NCBI RefSeq assembly: GCF_901827205.1
Contig: NZ_LR594675.1
Location: forward strand, 3,472,001 to 3,536,000
Reading direction: 5' to 3'
DNA: 64,000 nucleotides
Source: Variovorax sp. PBS-H4
GTDB taxonomy: Bacteria; Pseudomonadota; Gammaproteobacteria; Burkholderiales; Burkholderiaceae_C
Shown in pieces: positions 52,780 to 60,741 of this stretch. The first letter of the stretch is position 1. Each line of letters opens with the position of its first letter. Both the position numbers and the translations under genes were made by a program. The notes under the pieces are model-generated. The model was not told the DNA's origin and searched no databases. It worked only from the letters and a program-made list of their open reading frames with translations.

Positions 52780-53688
52780 TCAATCCGCGCGGGCGACCTC
52801 CATCGCGAGCCCGGCCTTGGAGAGTTCCAGCCGGTACTGTTCCCAGCCCGACGCCGGGACCATTTCGCCGCCGCGGGCGCGGATCTCGTCCAGCCGCGCG
52901 CGAACCTGCCCGGCGGCGTCTTCCTCGTCGTCGACGAAGATCCCGCGCGTCATCGTCACGCTGGCGCACTCGAAACTACCGGCGCCGGCCAGCAGGATCA
53001 TCCGCGTCGGCGCGTCGTCGCCCACCAGCGCGACCAGGCCGGGGCTGACCTTTTCGGGGGCGAGGCCTGCCAGCGCCTCTTCGGGCAGGATGCCCGCGGT
53101 CATGCCGGTGGCCGCGCTGGGCGCCAGGCAGTTGACGCGGATGTCGTGTCTGGCGCCTTCCAGCGCCAGCGTCTGCATCAGGCCCACCAGGGCCATCTTG
53201 GCGGCGCCGTAGTTGGCCTGGCCGAAGTTGCCGTAGAGCCCCGACGACGACGTCGTCATCACGATGCGGCCGTGGTTCTGCGCGCGCATGGGGTCCCACA
53301 CGGCCTTGGTGCAGTTCACGGCGCCCATCACATGCACATCCAGCACCAGCCGGAAATCGTCCAGCGGCATCTTGGCGAAAGACCTGTCCCGCAGGATGCC
53401 GGCGTTGTTCACGAGGATGTCCACGCGCCCCCACAGTGCGATGGCCTTGGCGACCATCGCCTCCATCTGGACGAAATCCCTGACGTCGCCGCCATCCACG
53501 ATGGCTTCGCCGCCACGGCGCCGGATGTCTTCGGCCACCTGCGCGACGGACGACCCTTCGCGGTCGCCGCCGAGGTCGTTGACCACCATACGGGCCCCGT
53601 GCCTGGCCAGCTCGAATGCATGCGCGCGCCCGAGGCCGCCGCCTGCGCCGGTCACCACCGCCACCTTGTCCTGCAGATACTTGCTCAT
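52780..53688 (-). CDS. Short-chain dehydrogenase, 3-hydroxyacyl-CoA dehydrogenase-like
   Basis: A 302-residue SDR. The NAD(P) loop is VVTGAGGGLGRAHAFELARHGA; NNAG is at about 93-96; the catalytic Ser is in MTTSSSGLYG and Tyr/Lys in NYGAAK. The overall pattern resembles the dehydrogenase part of multifunctional enzyme type 2, which oxidises 3-hydroxyacyl-CoAs. In this operon it could make the beta-keto acid used by the neighbouring BKACE. The ATG follows AGAGGA; the gene is 28 bases after the BKACE gene. Confidence 0.87.
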   Translation of the reverse strand: MSKYLQDKVAVVTGAGGGLGRAHAFELARHGARMVVNDLGGDREGSSVAQVAEDIRRRGGEAIVDGGDVRDFVQMEAMVAKAIALWGRVDILVNNAGILRDRSFAKMPLDDFRLVLDVHVMGAVNCTKAVWDPMRAQNHGRIVMTTSSSGLYGNFGQANYGAAKMALVGLMQTLALEGARHDIRVNCLAPSAATGMTAGILPEEALAGLAPEKVSPGLVALVGDDAPTRMILLAGAGSFECASVTMTRGIFVDDEEDAAGQVRARLDEIRARGGEMVPASGWEQYRLELSKAGLAMEVARAD

Positions 53689-53716
53689 GGTCCTCTTTCA
53701 AAAAAAATGGGTTCGA

Positions 53717-54655
53717 TCAGAAGGCAACCGCGTCCTGGCCCTTGAGGCCGAGCATCGCCCTCGCCTCCTGCGGCGTGGCGATCTGCAGCGATAGTTCTTC
53801 CAGGATGCGGCGGATCTTGCGCACCTGCTCGGCGCAGGACTGGGCGAGTTGTGCCTTGGCGAGGTACAAGCTGTCCTCCAGCCCCACGCGCACATTGCCG
53901 CCCAGCACCGCGCCCATCGTGAGCAGCGGCATCTGGTGCCGGCCGGCGCCGAGCACCGAGAAGCGATAGCGGTCGCCGAACAGCCGATCGGCCGTCGACT
54001 TCATGACGACGAGGTTCTCGGGGTCGGGGCCGATGCCGCCCAGGATGCCGAGGATGCACTGGATGAACAGCGGTCCCTCGATCAGCCGCTCGTCCATGAA
54101 GTGCGCGAGGTTGTAGAGATGGCCGACGTCGTAGCACTCGAACTCGAAGCGCGTGCCGCAGTCCTCGCCCAGCATCTTCAGGATGCGCTTGATGTCCCGG
54201 AACGTGTTGCGGAAGATCAGGTCTTCCATACCCTCGACGTACGGCTTCTCCCAGTCGTGGCGCCATTCCTTTATCCTGCGCGCAGCCGGATGGATGGAAA
54301 AGTTCATCGAGCCCATGTTGAGCGAACACATCTCGGGCTTGGCTTGCAGCGGGTACGCCAGGCGCTCCTCCAGCGTCATGCGCGTGCTGCCGCCGGTGGT
54401 GATGTTGATCACCGCTCCGGTTGCCGCCTTGATGTGCGGCACGAACTGGTCGAATACCGCCGGATCGGCCGTCGGCCTCCCATCGGCAGGATCGCGTGCA
54501 TGCAGGTGCAGGATCGCCGCGCCCGCCTCGGCCGCCTCGATGGCCTGCCTGGCGATCTCCTGCGGCGTGAGCGGCAGGTACGGCGACATCGAGGGGGTGT
54601 GCACCGACCCGGTGACGGCACATGAAATGATGACCTTGTCTTGTGTGCTTGCCAT
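53717..54655 (-). CDS. Beta-keto acid cleavage enzyme (BKACE, DUF849)
   Basis: A 312-residue TIM-barrel enzyme. The zinc site begins with His50 and His52 in ILHLHARDPADGRPT; other signatures are INITTGGSTRMTLEERL and MGAVLGGNVRVGLEDSLYL. BKACEs transfer the acyl part of a beta-keto acid to CoA using acetyl-CoA, releasing acetoacetate; known substrates include 3-keto-5-aminohexanoate and 3-dehydrocarnitine. The substrate here is not clear from sequence. It lies between livF and an SDR, all on the minus strand. Confidence 0.92.
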   Translation of the reverse strand: MASTQDKVIISCAVTGSVHTPSMSPYLPLTPQEIARQAIEAAEAGAAILHLHARDPADGRPTADPAVFDQFVPHIKAATGAVINITTGGSTRMTLEERLAYPLQAKPEMCSLNMGSMNFSIHPAARRIKEWRHDWEKPYVEGMEDLIFRNTFRDIKRILKMLGEDCGTRFEFECYDVGHLYNLAHFMDERLIEGPLFIQCILGILGGIGPDPENLVVMKSTADRLFGDRYRFSVLGAGRHQMPLLTMGAVLGGNVRVGLEDSLYLAKAQLAQSCAEQVRKIRRILEELSLQIATPQEARAMLGLKGQDAVAF

Positions 54656-54676
54656 TGAATGCTCCTTGGGCCTTGC

Positions 54677-55411
54677 TCAAACGGCCAGCCAGTCTGTCAG
54701 CAGCTTCTCGTCGGCGGCGAGCTGCTGCGGTGTTCCTTCGAAGACGATCTGCCCGTGCCCCATCACGCACACGCGCGTAGACACCTTCAAGGCAATCGCC
54801 AGCTTCTGTTCCACCAGCACCACGGCAACGCCCCGGCGGTGCATGTCCTCGATGCACTCGCCCACGGCCACGACGATCTTGGGCGCGAGCCCTTCCGTCG
54901 GCTCGTCGATCAGGATGAGCTGCGGGTTGCCCAGCAGCGAGCGGCAGATCGTCAGCATCTGCTGCTCGCCGCCGGACAGGCTGCCGGCCTTGGTGTTGCG
55001 GCGCTCCTTCAGGCGGGGGAAGTACGCGAACATGTCCTCCACGGTCCAGTGCGTGGCGCCTCCTGTGGGCGGCTGCTCGCCCATGCGCAGGTTTTCGTCG
55101 ACCGTGAGGTTGGCGAAGACCTCCCGCTCCTCGGGCACGTAGGCGATGCCCGAGCGGCAAATGGCATAGGGTCGCTCGCCGGTGATGTCGCGCTCGCCCA
55201 GTCGGATCTGCCCGCCACTGGGCGTCACCAATCCCATGATCGCCTTCATCGTGGTCGAGCGGCCCGAGCCGTTGCGCCCGAGCAGGCTGACCACCTCGTT
55301 GCGCCCCACCTCGAAGCTCACGCCATGCAGGATGTGGCTCTTGCCATAGTGGGCGTGCACCGCGTCGAGCGCCAGCAGCGTCGATGCCGCATTCATCGTC
55401 GTGCGACTCAT
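54677..55411 (-). CDS. livF: LivF-type ABC ATPase with Arg in Walker A
   Basis: A 244-residue ATPase of a branched-chain amino acid-type importer. The Walker A loop reads GRNGSGRST: Arg51 replaces the usual Lys. The signature SLSGGEQQM, Walker B LILIDEPTEGLAP and the H-loop equivalent (VEQKL) are present; LivF proteins normally have Gln-rich switch regions here. The start overlaps the livG stop by ATGA. It pairs with LivG below the LivH-LivM channel. Confidence 0.9.
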   Translation of the reverse strand: MSRTTMNAASTLLALDAVHAHYGKSHILHGVSFEVGRNEVVSLLGRNGSGRSTTMKAIMGLVTPSGGQIRLGERDITGERPYAICRSGIAYVPEEREVFANLTVDENLRMGEQPPTGGATHWTVEDMFAYFPRLKERRNTKAGSLSGGEQQMLTICRSLLGNPQLILIDEPTEGLAPKIVVAVGECIEDMHRRGVAVVLVEQKLAIALKVSTRVCVMGHGQIVFEGTPQQLAADEKLLTDWLAV

Positions 55412-56163
55412 GCCGACACCTCCTCACCCAAATACGCTTCCTTCACGGCGGCGTTGCGGCGGATCTCGTCGGGCGTGCCGGTAGCGATCACCTCGCCGTA
55501 GACCAGCACGCTGATGCGGTCGCTGATAGCAAACACCACCTGCATGTCGTGCTCGACGATCAGGAGCGCGCGCCCGCGCGTCACGGAGCGGATCAGCTCC
55601 GCGGTGTACGCCGTCTCCTCGTTGGACATGCCGGCCATCGGCTCGTCCAGCAGGATCGCCTTGGGATCGGGGGCGAGCGTCATCGCGATCTCCAGCGAGC
55701 GCTGCTCCGAGTAGGGCATCTCCCCCGCGATGGTGGTGGCGCGGCGCTGGAGCCGCACCTGCTCCAGCAGCCTTTCGGTCTCTTCACGGATGCGCGCATT
55801 GCGGGCGACCAGCTTCCACAGGTTGTTCTCCAGCCCGTGCGGGCGCATCACCGCGAGCCGCAGGTTCTCGAAGACCGTGAGCTTCGGAAAGATGTTGGTG
55901 ATCTGGAACGAGCGGGACAGGCCGAGCCGGTTGACCTCCTGCGGCGGCTTGCCGTCGATCCGGCGGCCGTCGAACACGATCTCGCCCTCGGTGGGTGCGA
56001 AGTGGCCCGAGATAAGGTGGAACACGGTGGACTTGCCCGCGCCGTTGGGTCCGATCAGCGCATGGCGCTCGTCCGCGCGCAGCTCCAGGTCCACGCCGCG
56101 GATGATCTCCGTCGGGCCGAACGACTTGCGCACGCCGCGCAGGCTCAGGATGGTGTCGGTCAC
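55408..56163 (-). CDS. livG: LivG-type ABC ATPase
   Basis: A 251-residue ATPase starting at GTG 56163, overlapping the livM stop. Walker A is intact (GPNGAGKST), the signature is YSEQRSLEIA, Walker B is AILLDEPMAGMS, and the switch His is in IVEHDM. The C-terminal extension ending in YLG is typical of LivG. It is the only ATPase of the pair with the standard Lys. Confidence 0.92.
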   Translation of the reverse strand: MTDTILSLRGVRKSFGPTEIIRGVDLELRADERHALIGPNGAGKSTVFHLISGHFAPTEGEIVFDGRRIDGKPPQEVNRLGLSRSFQITNIFPKLTVFENLRLAVMRPHGLENNLWKLVARNARIREETERLLEQVRLQRRATTIAGEMPYSEQRSLEIAMTLAPDPKAILLDEPMAGMSNEETAYTAELIRSVTRGRALLIVEHDMQVVFAISDRISVLVYGEVIATGTPDEIRRNAAVKEAYLGEEVSA

Positions 56164-57443
56164 AGGGCCACCTCCGCGCCACGCGCCGCAGTGCTCATGC
56201 CGCGTTCGCCCGCTGCCTGAAGCGCTTCGACACCCCGGCGCACGGCATGGACCAGCGCCCCGCCACAGGCCAGAAGCGCCGCCGGGAGCACCCACGTCAG
56301 TACATCGGACGGCAGCCACGAACGGCCGAACAGCGCGATGGCCGGCCACGGCGCACCGGGGTTGGCGCCGGCCAGGGCGCGGTAGTCCTGCGAGAACATG
56401 CGCTGCAGCAGCTCCACGGTGAACGCGGTCCCGGCCGTCAGCAGCGCCGCGGCCGCGACCCACGCGAGCAGCACGGGCACCAGCCGCGCCACGCCGATTT
56501 GCCGGCGCAGTTGCGACGACGCGCGGAACAAGCCGGCCAGTCCGTCCGGCATGAACAGCATCACCAGCACGAAGAGCGTGCCCTGGTAGAGCAGCCACGA
56601 CTGCGTCAGGTCCGACACGGCGTAGCCGAAGAAGGTCATCAGCGAAGCGCCCAGCGCTGGGCCGAGGAACACCTTGACGCCGCCGATGTAGGTGTTCAGC
56701 ACGACCGCGGCCGACAGCTGCGCATCGAGGACGACGTAGTTGGCCGCCTCGTTGCTGATCACCTGCAGGCCGCCGGCGATGCCCGAGAACATCGCGGAGA
56801 TGGAGAACACCAGCACGCTCAGCCGGTGCACGTCGTAGCCGAGAAAGCGCAGCCGGTGCCCGTTCTCGCGCAAGCCCAGCGCGAGCCGGCCGACCGGCGT
56901 CAAGGTGTACACGTAAAGGAGCGCGAGGGACACCAGCACCCATGCCAGCGTCAGGTAGTACACCTGCGTGGTCGAGCCGAAGTTGAGCCCCATCGAGGGC
57001 ATGCGCATCGACGAAATGCCCGCCTCGCCGCCGAACAGGCCCTTGAGGTGCGGCGCCAGCGCATGCAGCAGTTCCGCGATGGCCAGCGTGATCATCGCGA
57101 AGTAGGTGCCGGTGCGCTGGGTGGCGAACCAGCCGGCAATGGCGCCGATCGCCAGGCCGCCCAGCCCACCCGCCAGCGGCAGCAGCGGGGTCGGCAGCAG
57201 CCCGGTCCCGCCGAGTGCGTTCATGGCATGGACGGTCGCGAACGCGCCCACGCCGAAGTACGCCGCATGGCCGAAGGACAGCATGCCCGCCTGGCCGCAC
57301 AGCACGTTGTAGGCGCTGGCGAACAGCGCCGCGATCAGCATCTGGATGGCGGCATTCACCAGCCCCTGAGACAGCAGCAGCGGCACGCAGGCCAGCAGCA
57401 GCACGGCCACACCGACGCCGATGACACGCGAGAGCGAGGTCAT
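56160..57443 (-). CDS. livM: LivM-type ABC permease
   Basis: A 427-residue permease with about nine to ten membrane helices. The family segment QAGMLSFGHAAYFGVGAFATVHAM comes early; the cytoplasmic loop GLRENGHRLRFLGYDVHRLSVLVFSISAMFSGIAGGL is the ATPase-coupling region. It is longer than usual because of an extra C-terminal part (about residues 330-427) with one further membrane helix. It lies 4 bases after livH. Confidence 0.92.
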   Translation of the reverse strand: MTSLSRVIGVGVAVLLLACVPLLLSQGLVNAAIQMLIAALFASAYNVLCGQAGMLSFGHAAYFGVGAFATVHAMNALGGTGLLPTPLLPLAGGLGGLAIGAIAGWFATQRTGTYFAMITLAIAELLHALAPHLKGLFGGEAGISSMRMPSMGLNFGSTTQVYYLTLAWVLVSLALLYVYTLTPVGRLALGLRENGHRLRFLGYDVHRLSVLVFSISAMFSGIAGGLQVISNEAANYVVLDAQLSAAVVLNTYIGGVKVFLGPALGASLMTFFGYAVSDLTQSWLLYQGTLFVLVMLFMPDGLAGLFRASSQLRRQIGVARLVPVLLAWVAAAALLTAGTAFTVELLQRMFSQDYRALAGANPGAPWPAIALFGRSWLPSDVLTWVLPAALLACGGALVHAVRRGVEALQAAGERGMSTAARGAEVAL

Positions 57444-57447
57444 GGTG

Positions 57448-58389
57448 TCAGCCCTTCTCGCCGAGCAGGCCGCCGGGCCGCACCAGCAGGATCAGCAGCA
57501 TCAGCGCGAACGGGATCGTTGCGGCCAGGCTCGACACCTTCAGCGTCAGCAACCCGCCCACGCCTTCAGCCCAGGTGCGCTCGCCCACCAGCGCGAAGGC
57601 GTCCGCCAGCGTCGCATCGACCGCCACGGCCAGCGAGGTGATGATGCCGATGAGCAGCGAGGCCAGCATGGCGCCTTCCAGCGAGCCGAGGCCGCCGACT
57701 ACGACCACCACGAAGACCATCACGCCCAGCTCCAGCGCCATGTTGGGATTGGTGGTGTAGAACGCGCCCGCCACCGCACCCGCCAGCCCGGCCAGCGCCG
57801 CGCCGACGCCGAACACGCCCATGAACACCAGCGGCACGTTGTGCCCCAGCGCCTCGGCCATGCGGGGCCGGTAGATGGCCGAGCGCACGACGATGCCGAT
57901 GCGCGTGCGCGTGAGCAGCAGGTAGATGGCGACGAACATCGCGACCGCCACGGCGCCCATCAGCAGCCGGTACACCGGATAGTCCGAATGGCCCAGCGTG
58001 AAGGCGGCAAAGTCCAGCGACTTCGGGATGCGGTAGTTGACCGGGTAGTTGCCGAAGAACAGCTTGACCAGCTCGGCGATGATGAACGACAGCCCGAAGG
58101 TCAGCAGCAGCTCGTGTGCGTGGCCGTGGCGATGCACCCGCCGCAGGAAGAACCGCTCCCCCACCGTTCCGACCAGGCCCACCAGCAGCGGCGCCAATGC
58201 CAGCGCGCCGAAGAAGCCCAGCACGTCCTGCAGCGCGTAGGCGAGGTAGGCGCCCAGCATGTAGAACGAGGCATGCGCGAAGTTGAGGATGCCCATCATC
58301 CCGAAGATGAGCGTGAGGCCGGCCGAGACCATGAACAGCAGCAAGCCGTAGATGATCCCGTTCAGCAGCGAAACGATGAAGGTGTCCAT
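57448..58389 (-). CDS. livH: LivH-type ABC permease
   Basis: A 313-residue permease with about eight membrane helices. The start is ATG 58389 (MDTFIVSLLNGIIYGL) preceded by AAGG. Family features are LTLIFGMMGILNFAHASFYMLGAYLAY and the coupling loop around VVRSAIYRPRMAEALGHNV. It forms the heterodimeric channel with LivM. The next gene upstream, livK, ends 48 bases before it. Confidence 0.92.
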   Translation of the reverse strand: MDTFIVSLLNGIIYGLLLFMVSAGLTLIFGMMGILNFAHASFYMLGAYLAYALQDVLGFFGALALAPLLVGLVGTVGERFFLRRVHRHGHAHELLLTFGLSFIIAELVKLFFGNYPVNYRIPKSLDFAAFTLGHSDYPVYRLLMGAVAVAMFVAIYLLLTRTRIGIVVRSAIYRPRMAEALGHNVPLVFMGVFGVGAALAGLAGAVAGAFYTTNPNMALELGVMVFVVVVVGGLGSLEGAMLASLLIGIITSLAVAVDATLADAFALVGERTWAEGVGGLLTLKVSSLAATIPFALMLLILLVRPGGLLGEKG

Positions 58390-58437
58390 GTGCCTTGATT
58401 GCAAGTGGGCCGGCCGCGCGGGCCGGCCGACGGTGGA

Positions 58438-59679
58438 TCAGGCGGGCCGCTGCATCTTGCAGCTGGCCTGCGCGGGCGTGGACGCTTCGGCGGCCGAGAA
58501 CAGCTTGACCGGCTTGAAGCCCATGTCCGTGTCGTCGGCCTTGTACCTGGCGTCCTTCGCCACGGTGGAAACCACCATCGGCAGCTGCACCTGGTGATCG
58601 GCCGCGCGCATGCTCATCTCGCCGATCGGCGTCTTGATCTTCGCGGTCTCGATGGCCGCGGCCAGCGCATTGACGTTCAGCTTGCCGCCTTCCGCCTTCA
58701 CGCGCTTGAGGGCATCGGACACCATGGCCAGGCCGAAGACGGTCTGCGGCTCGGTGGCGGCGGGCAGGTGCCCGGTCTTGGCCTTGTAGTCGGCGACGAA
58801 GCGTTCGCCCTCCGTGCCGCCGGCTTCGGCATTGAAGGTGTGTGCGACGAAGTGGCCGATCGCCAGCTCGCCCGCGTTGGCGATGTTGCCCGGCTGGTCC
58901 AGGAAGATGGTGCCGAAGCGCGCCTTCAGGCCCGCGGCCTTGGTGGCCTTCATCAGCAGCAGCAGGTCGTTGGACCAGTTGCCCGTCATCACCGTGTCGG
59001 CCTTAGCCGCGCCGATCTTTGCCACGTAGGGCGCGAAGTCCTGGATCTTGTTGACGTCGTGCAGCGTCTTTTCCACCACCTGGTAGCCGCCAAGCGCGGC
59101 GTTGTCGGAGATGGCCTGTTCCATGTCCTGGCCCCAGGAGTAGTTCTGGTTGATCGCATAAACGCGCGATCCCAACGCGTTGGCCTGCTTCATTGCCAGC
59201 ACCAGGGCCTTGGTGCGGACCTGCGCGTTGCCGCTGAAGCGGAAATGGTGGAAGTGGCACTTGTCGCCGGTCAGCTCCAGCGCCTCGGCGCCGACGTTCA
59301 CGTAGATCATCTCCTTGCCGGGATTGCGAAGGTTGTGCTTGCGCACATCCTCGGTGATCTGGCCGCCGACCGCCGACGAAGCGCCCTGCACCACGACGTG
59401 GACGCCATCCGCGACGGCAGCCTTCAGCTTGTCGGCCGCACCCGCCGGACCGCCCTGGTTGTCATACTCGAGCAGCTGCACCGGCTGGCCGTTCCAGCCT
59501 CCTTCGGCGTTGATCCGCTCGATCGCGTACCGGGCCGCCGCGCGGTAGGTCTGGCCGGACGCGGCCTGCGGCCCGGACAGCGTTTCGATAACGCCGATCT
59601 TCACGGGGTCGGCGAAGGCCGCACCCGAGGCCATGCAGGCGGCGATGGCGGCGAGGGATAAATGGCGAAGCGATTGCAT
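58438..59679 (-). CDS. livK: LivK-type substrate-binding protein
   Basis: A 413-residue periplasmic receptor with a signal peptide (cut near ASGAAFA) and the two-lobed Leu/Ile/Val-binding fold: VKIGVIETLSGPQAASGQTYRAAARYAIERIN near the start. AAGGAG precedes the ATG by about 7 bases, one of the strongest ribosome sites in the cluster, as expected for a binding protein made in excess. The ligand is probably a carboxylic acid handled by the linked enzymes. Confidence 0.9.
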   Translation of the reverse strand: MQSLRHLSLAAIAACMASGAAFADPVKIGVIETLSGPQAASGQTYRAAARYAIERINAEGGWNGQPVQLLEYDNQGGPAGAADKLKAAVADGVHVVVQGASSAVGGQITEDVRKHNLRNPGKEMIYVNVGAEALELTGDKCHFHHFRFSGNAQVRTKALVLAMKQANALGSRVYAINQNYSWGQDMEQAISDNAALGGYQVVEKTLHDVNKIQDFAPYVAKIGAAKADTVMTGNWSNDLLLLMKATKAAGLKARFGTIFLDQPGNIANAGELAIGHFVAHTFNAEAGGTEGERFVADYKAKTGHLPAATEPQTVFGLAMVSDALKRVKAEGGKLNVNALAAAIETAKIKTPIGEMSMRAADHQVQLPMVVSTVAKDARYKADDTDMGFKPVKLFSAAEASTPAQASCKMQRPA

Positions 59680-59735
59680 CTGGGTCTCCTTTTGAATTGA
59701 ATGGGGCCGAAGGGGCGCCCGCGGGCACCCTTCAC

Positions 59736-60527
59736 TTACAGGTACTCGACGTTGGCGTCGACGCTCACCGCTTGCCCGGTGACGTTGCGCGCCGCCGGCG
59801 CGCAGAGGAACAGCGCCATGGCGGCCACGTCCTCGGCCCTCACCATGCGGCGCAGCGACATCTTCTGGATGTACTGCTCGCGCACGACGTCCGCGCTGAG
59901 GCCGGAGGCCGCCGCCCGCGCCGCCATGACAGCGTTCATGCGATCACCCTCCACCGTTCCGGGCAGGATGGCGTTGACGCGCACGCCGTGCGGCCCGAGT
60001 TCGATCGCCAGCGACTTCATGAGGCCGACCACCGCCCACTTGGTGGATGCGTAGGGCGTGCGGTACGCGTAGCCGAGCCGGCCCGCCACCGAGCTCATCG
60101 CTATGACGCAGGGATGGGCCTTCGACGCCTTCAGCAGCGGGATCGCCCGCCGCGCGAAGAGAAACTGGCTGTTCAGGTTGACCGCCACCGTGCGCTCCCA
60201 CATCACGGCATCGATGCTTTCGATGGCAGCCGTGGGCCCGGCAATGCCGGCGTTGTTGACGAGGACGTCCAGTCCGCCGAGCGTACCGCGGACATCGTCG
60301 AAGACGAGGTCGACTTCGCTCTCCACGGCCGCGTCGGCCATGCTGCTGGTGATACCGGGAATCTCGGTGGACAGGCGGTCCAGGGCCGCCCGGTCGATGT
60401 CGCACACATGCACGTGCGCGCCGGCTTCGCTGAAAGCACGTGCCACCACCGCACCGATGCCGCTGGCGCCGGCCGTCACGAGCACTCTCAGGCCAGGTTC
60501 GGGCCTGAGCGAATCAAGAATGTTCAT
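59736..60527 (-). CDS. Short-chain dehydrogenase/reductase
   Basis: A 263-residue SDR, the first gene of the minus-strand catabolic operon. The cofactor loop is VLVTAGASGIGAVVARAF, the acidic residue after strand 2 (VCDIDR) favours NAD+, the NNAG motif is NNAGIAGP, and the catalytic residues are in MSSVAGRLGYAYRTPYASTK. The frame is open further upstream, but ATG 60527 fits the fold and leaves the shared element outside the gene. It probably oxidises an alcohol or hydroxy acid; the substrate is unknown. Confidence 0.87.
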   Translation of the reverse strand: MNILDSLRPEPGLRVLVTAGASGIGAVVARAFSEAGAHVHVCDIDRAALDRLSTEIPGITSSMADAAVESEVDLVFDDVRGTLGGLDVLVNNAGIAGPTAAIESIDAVMWERTVAVNLNSQFLFARRAIPLLKASKAHPCVIAMSSVAGRLGYAYRTPYASTKWAVVGLMKSLAIELGPHGVRVNAILPGTVEGDRMNAVMAARAAASGLSADVVREQYIQKMSLRRMVRAEDVAAMALFLCAPAARNVTGQAVSVDANVEYL

Positions 60528-60741
60528 GGCGTGACTTTCGCCAACCGGCGGCCTGTATCCAATGTCTCGCCGCCACACTGCCTCGCGGCTTCCGGTGTGC
60601 CCGGAAGACTTCGCGAAAACCCTAGCTGCCGGCGTTCGCCCGCGCGCGGCAGTGCATGCCAATGCGCCGCGCCGGAAGCGCGAGGCTCTGCTAGCCTCTG
60701 CCCCCGCTGCTGGAAGTTCAGGCAGCGCAAGGAGCAAACGA
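60528..60741. promoter_or_regulatory. Divergent control region of the catabolic locus
   Basis: It holds the second copy of CCAATGT-N5-CGCCACAC (60559-60578), 32-51 bases before the SDR start, and a perfect inverted repeat GAGGCT-CTGCT-AGCCTC (60682-60698), 44 bases before the PucR-type gene. The former may be the activator site of the operon and the latter an autoregulatory site. From memory, the Bacillus PucR box contains CNTTGG; the minus strand here reads ACATTGG. Confidence 0.5.
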
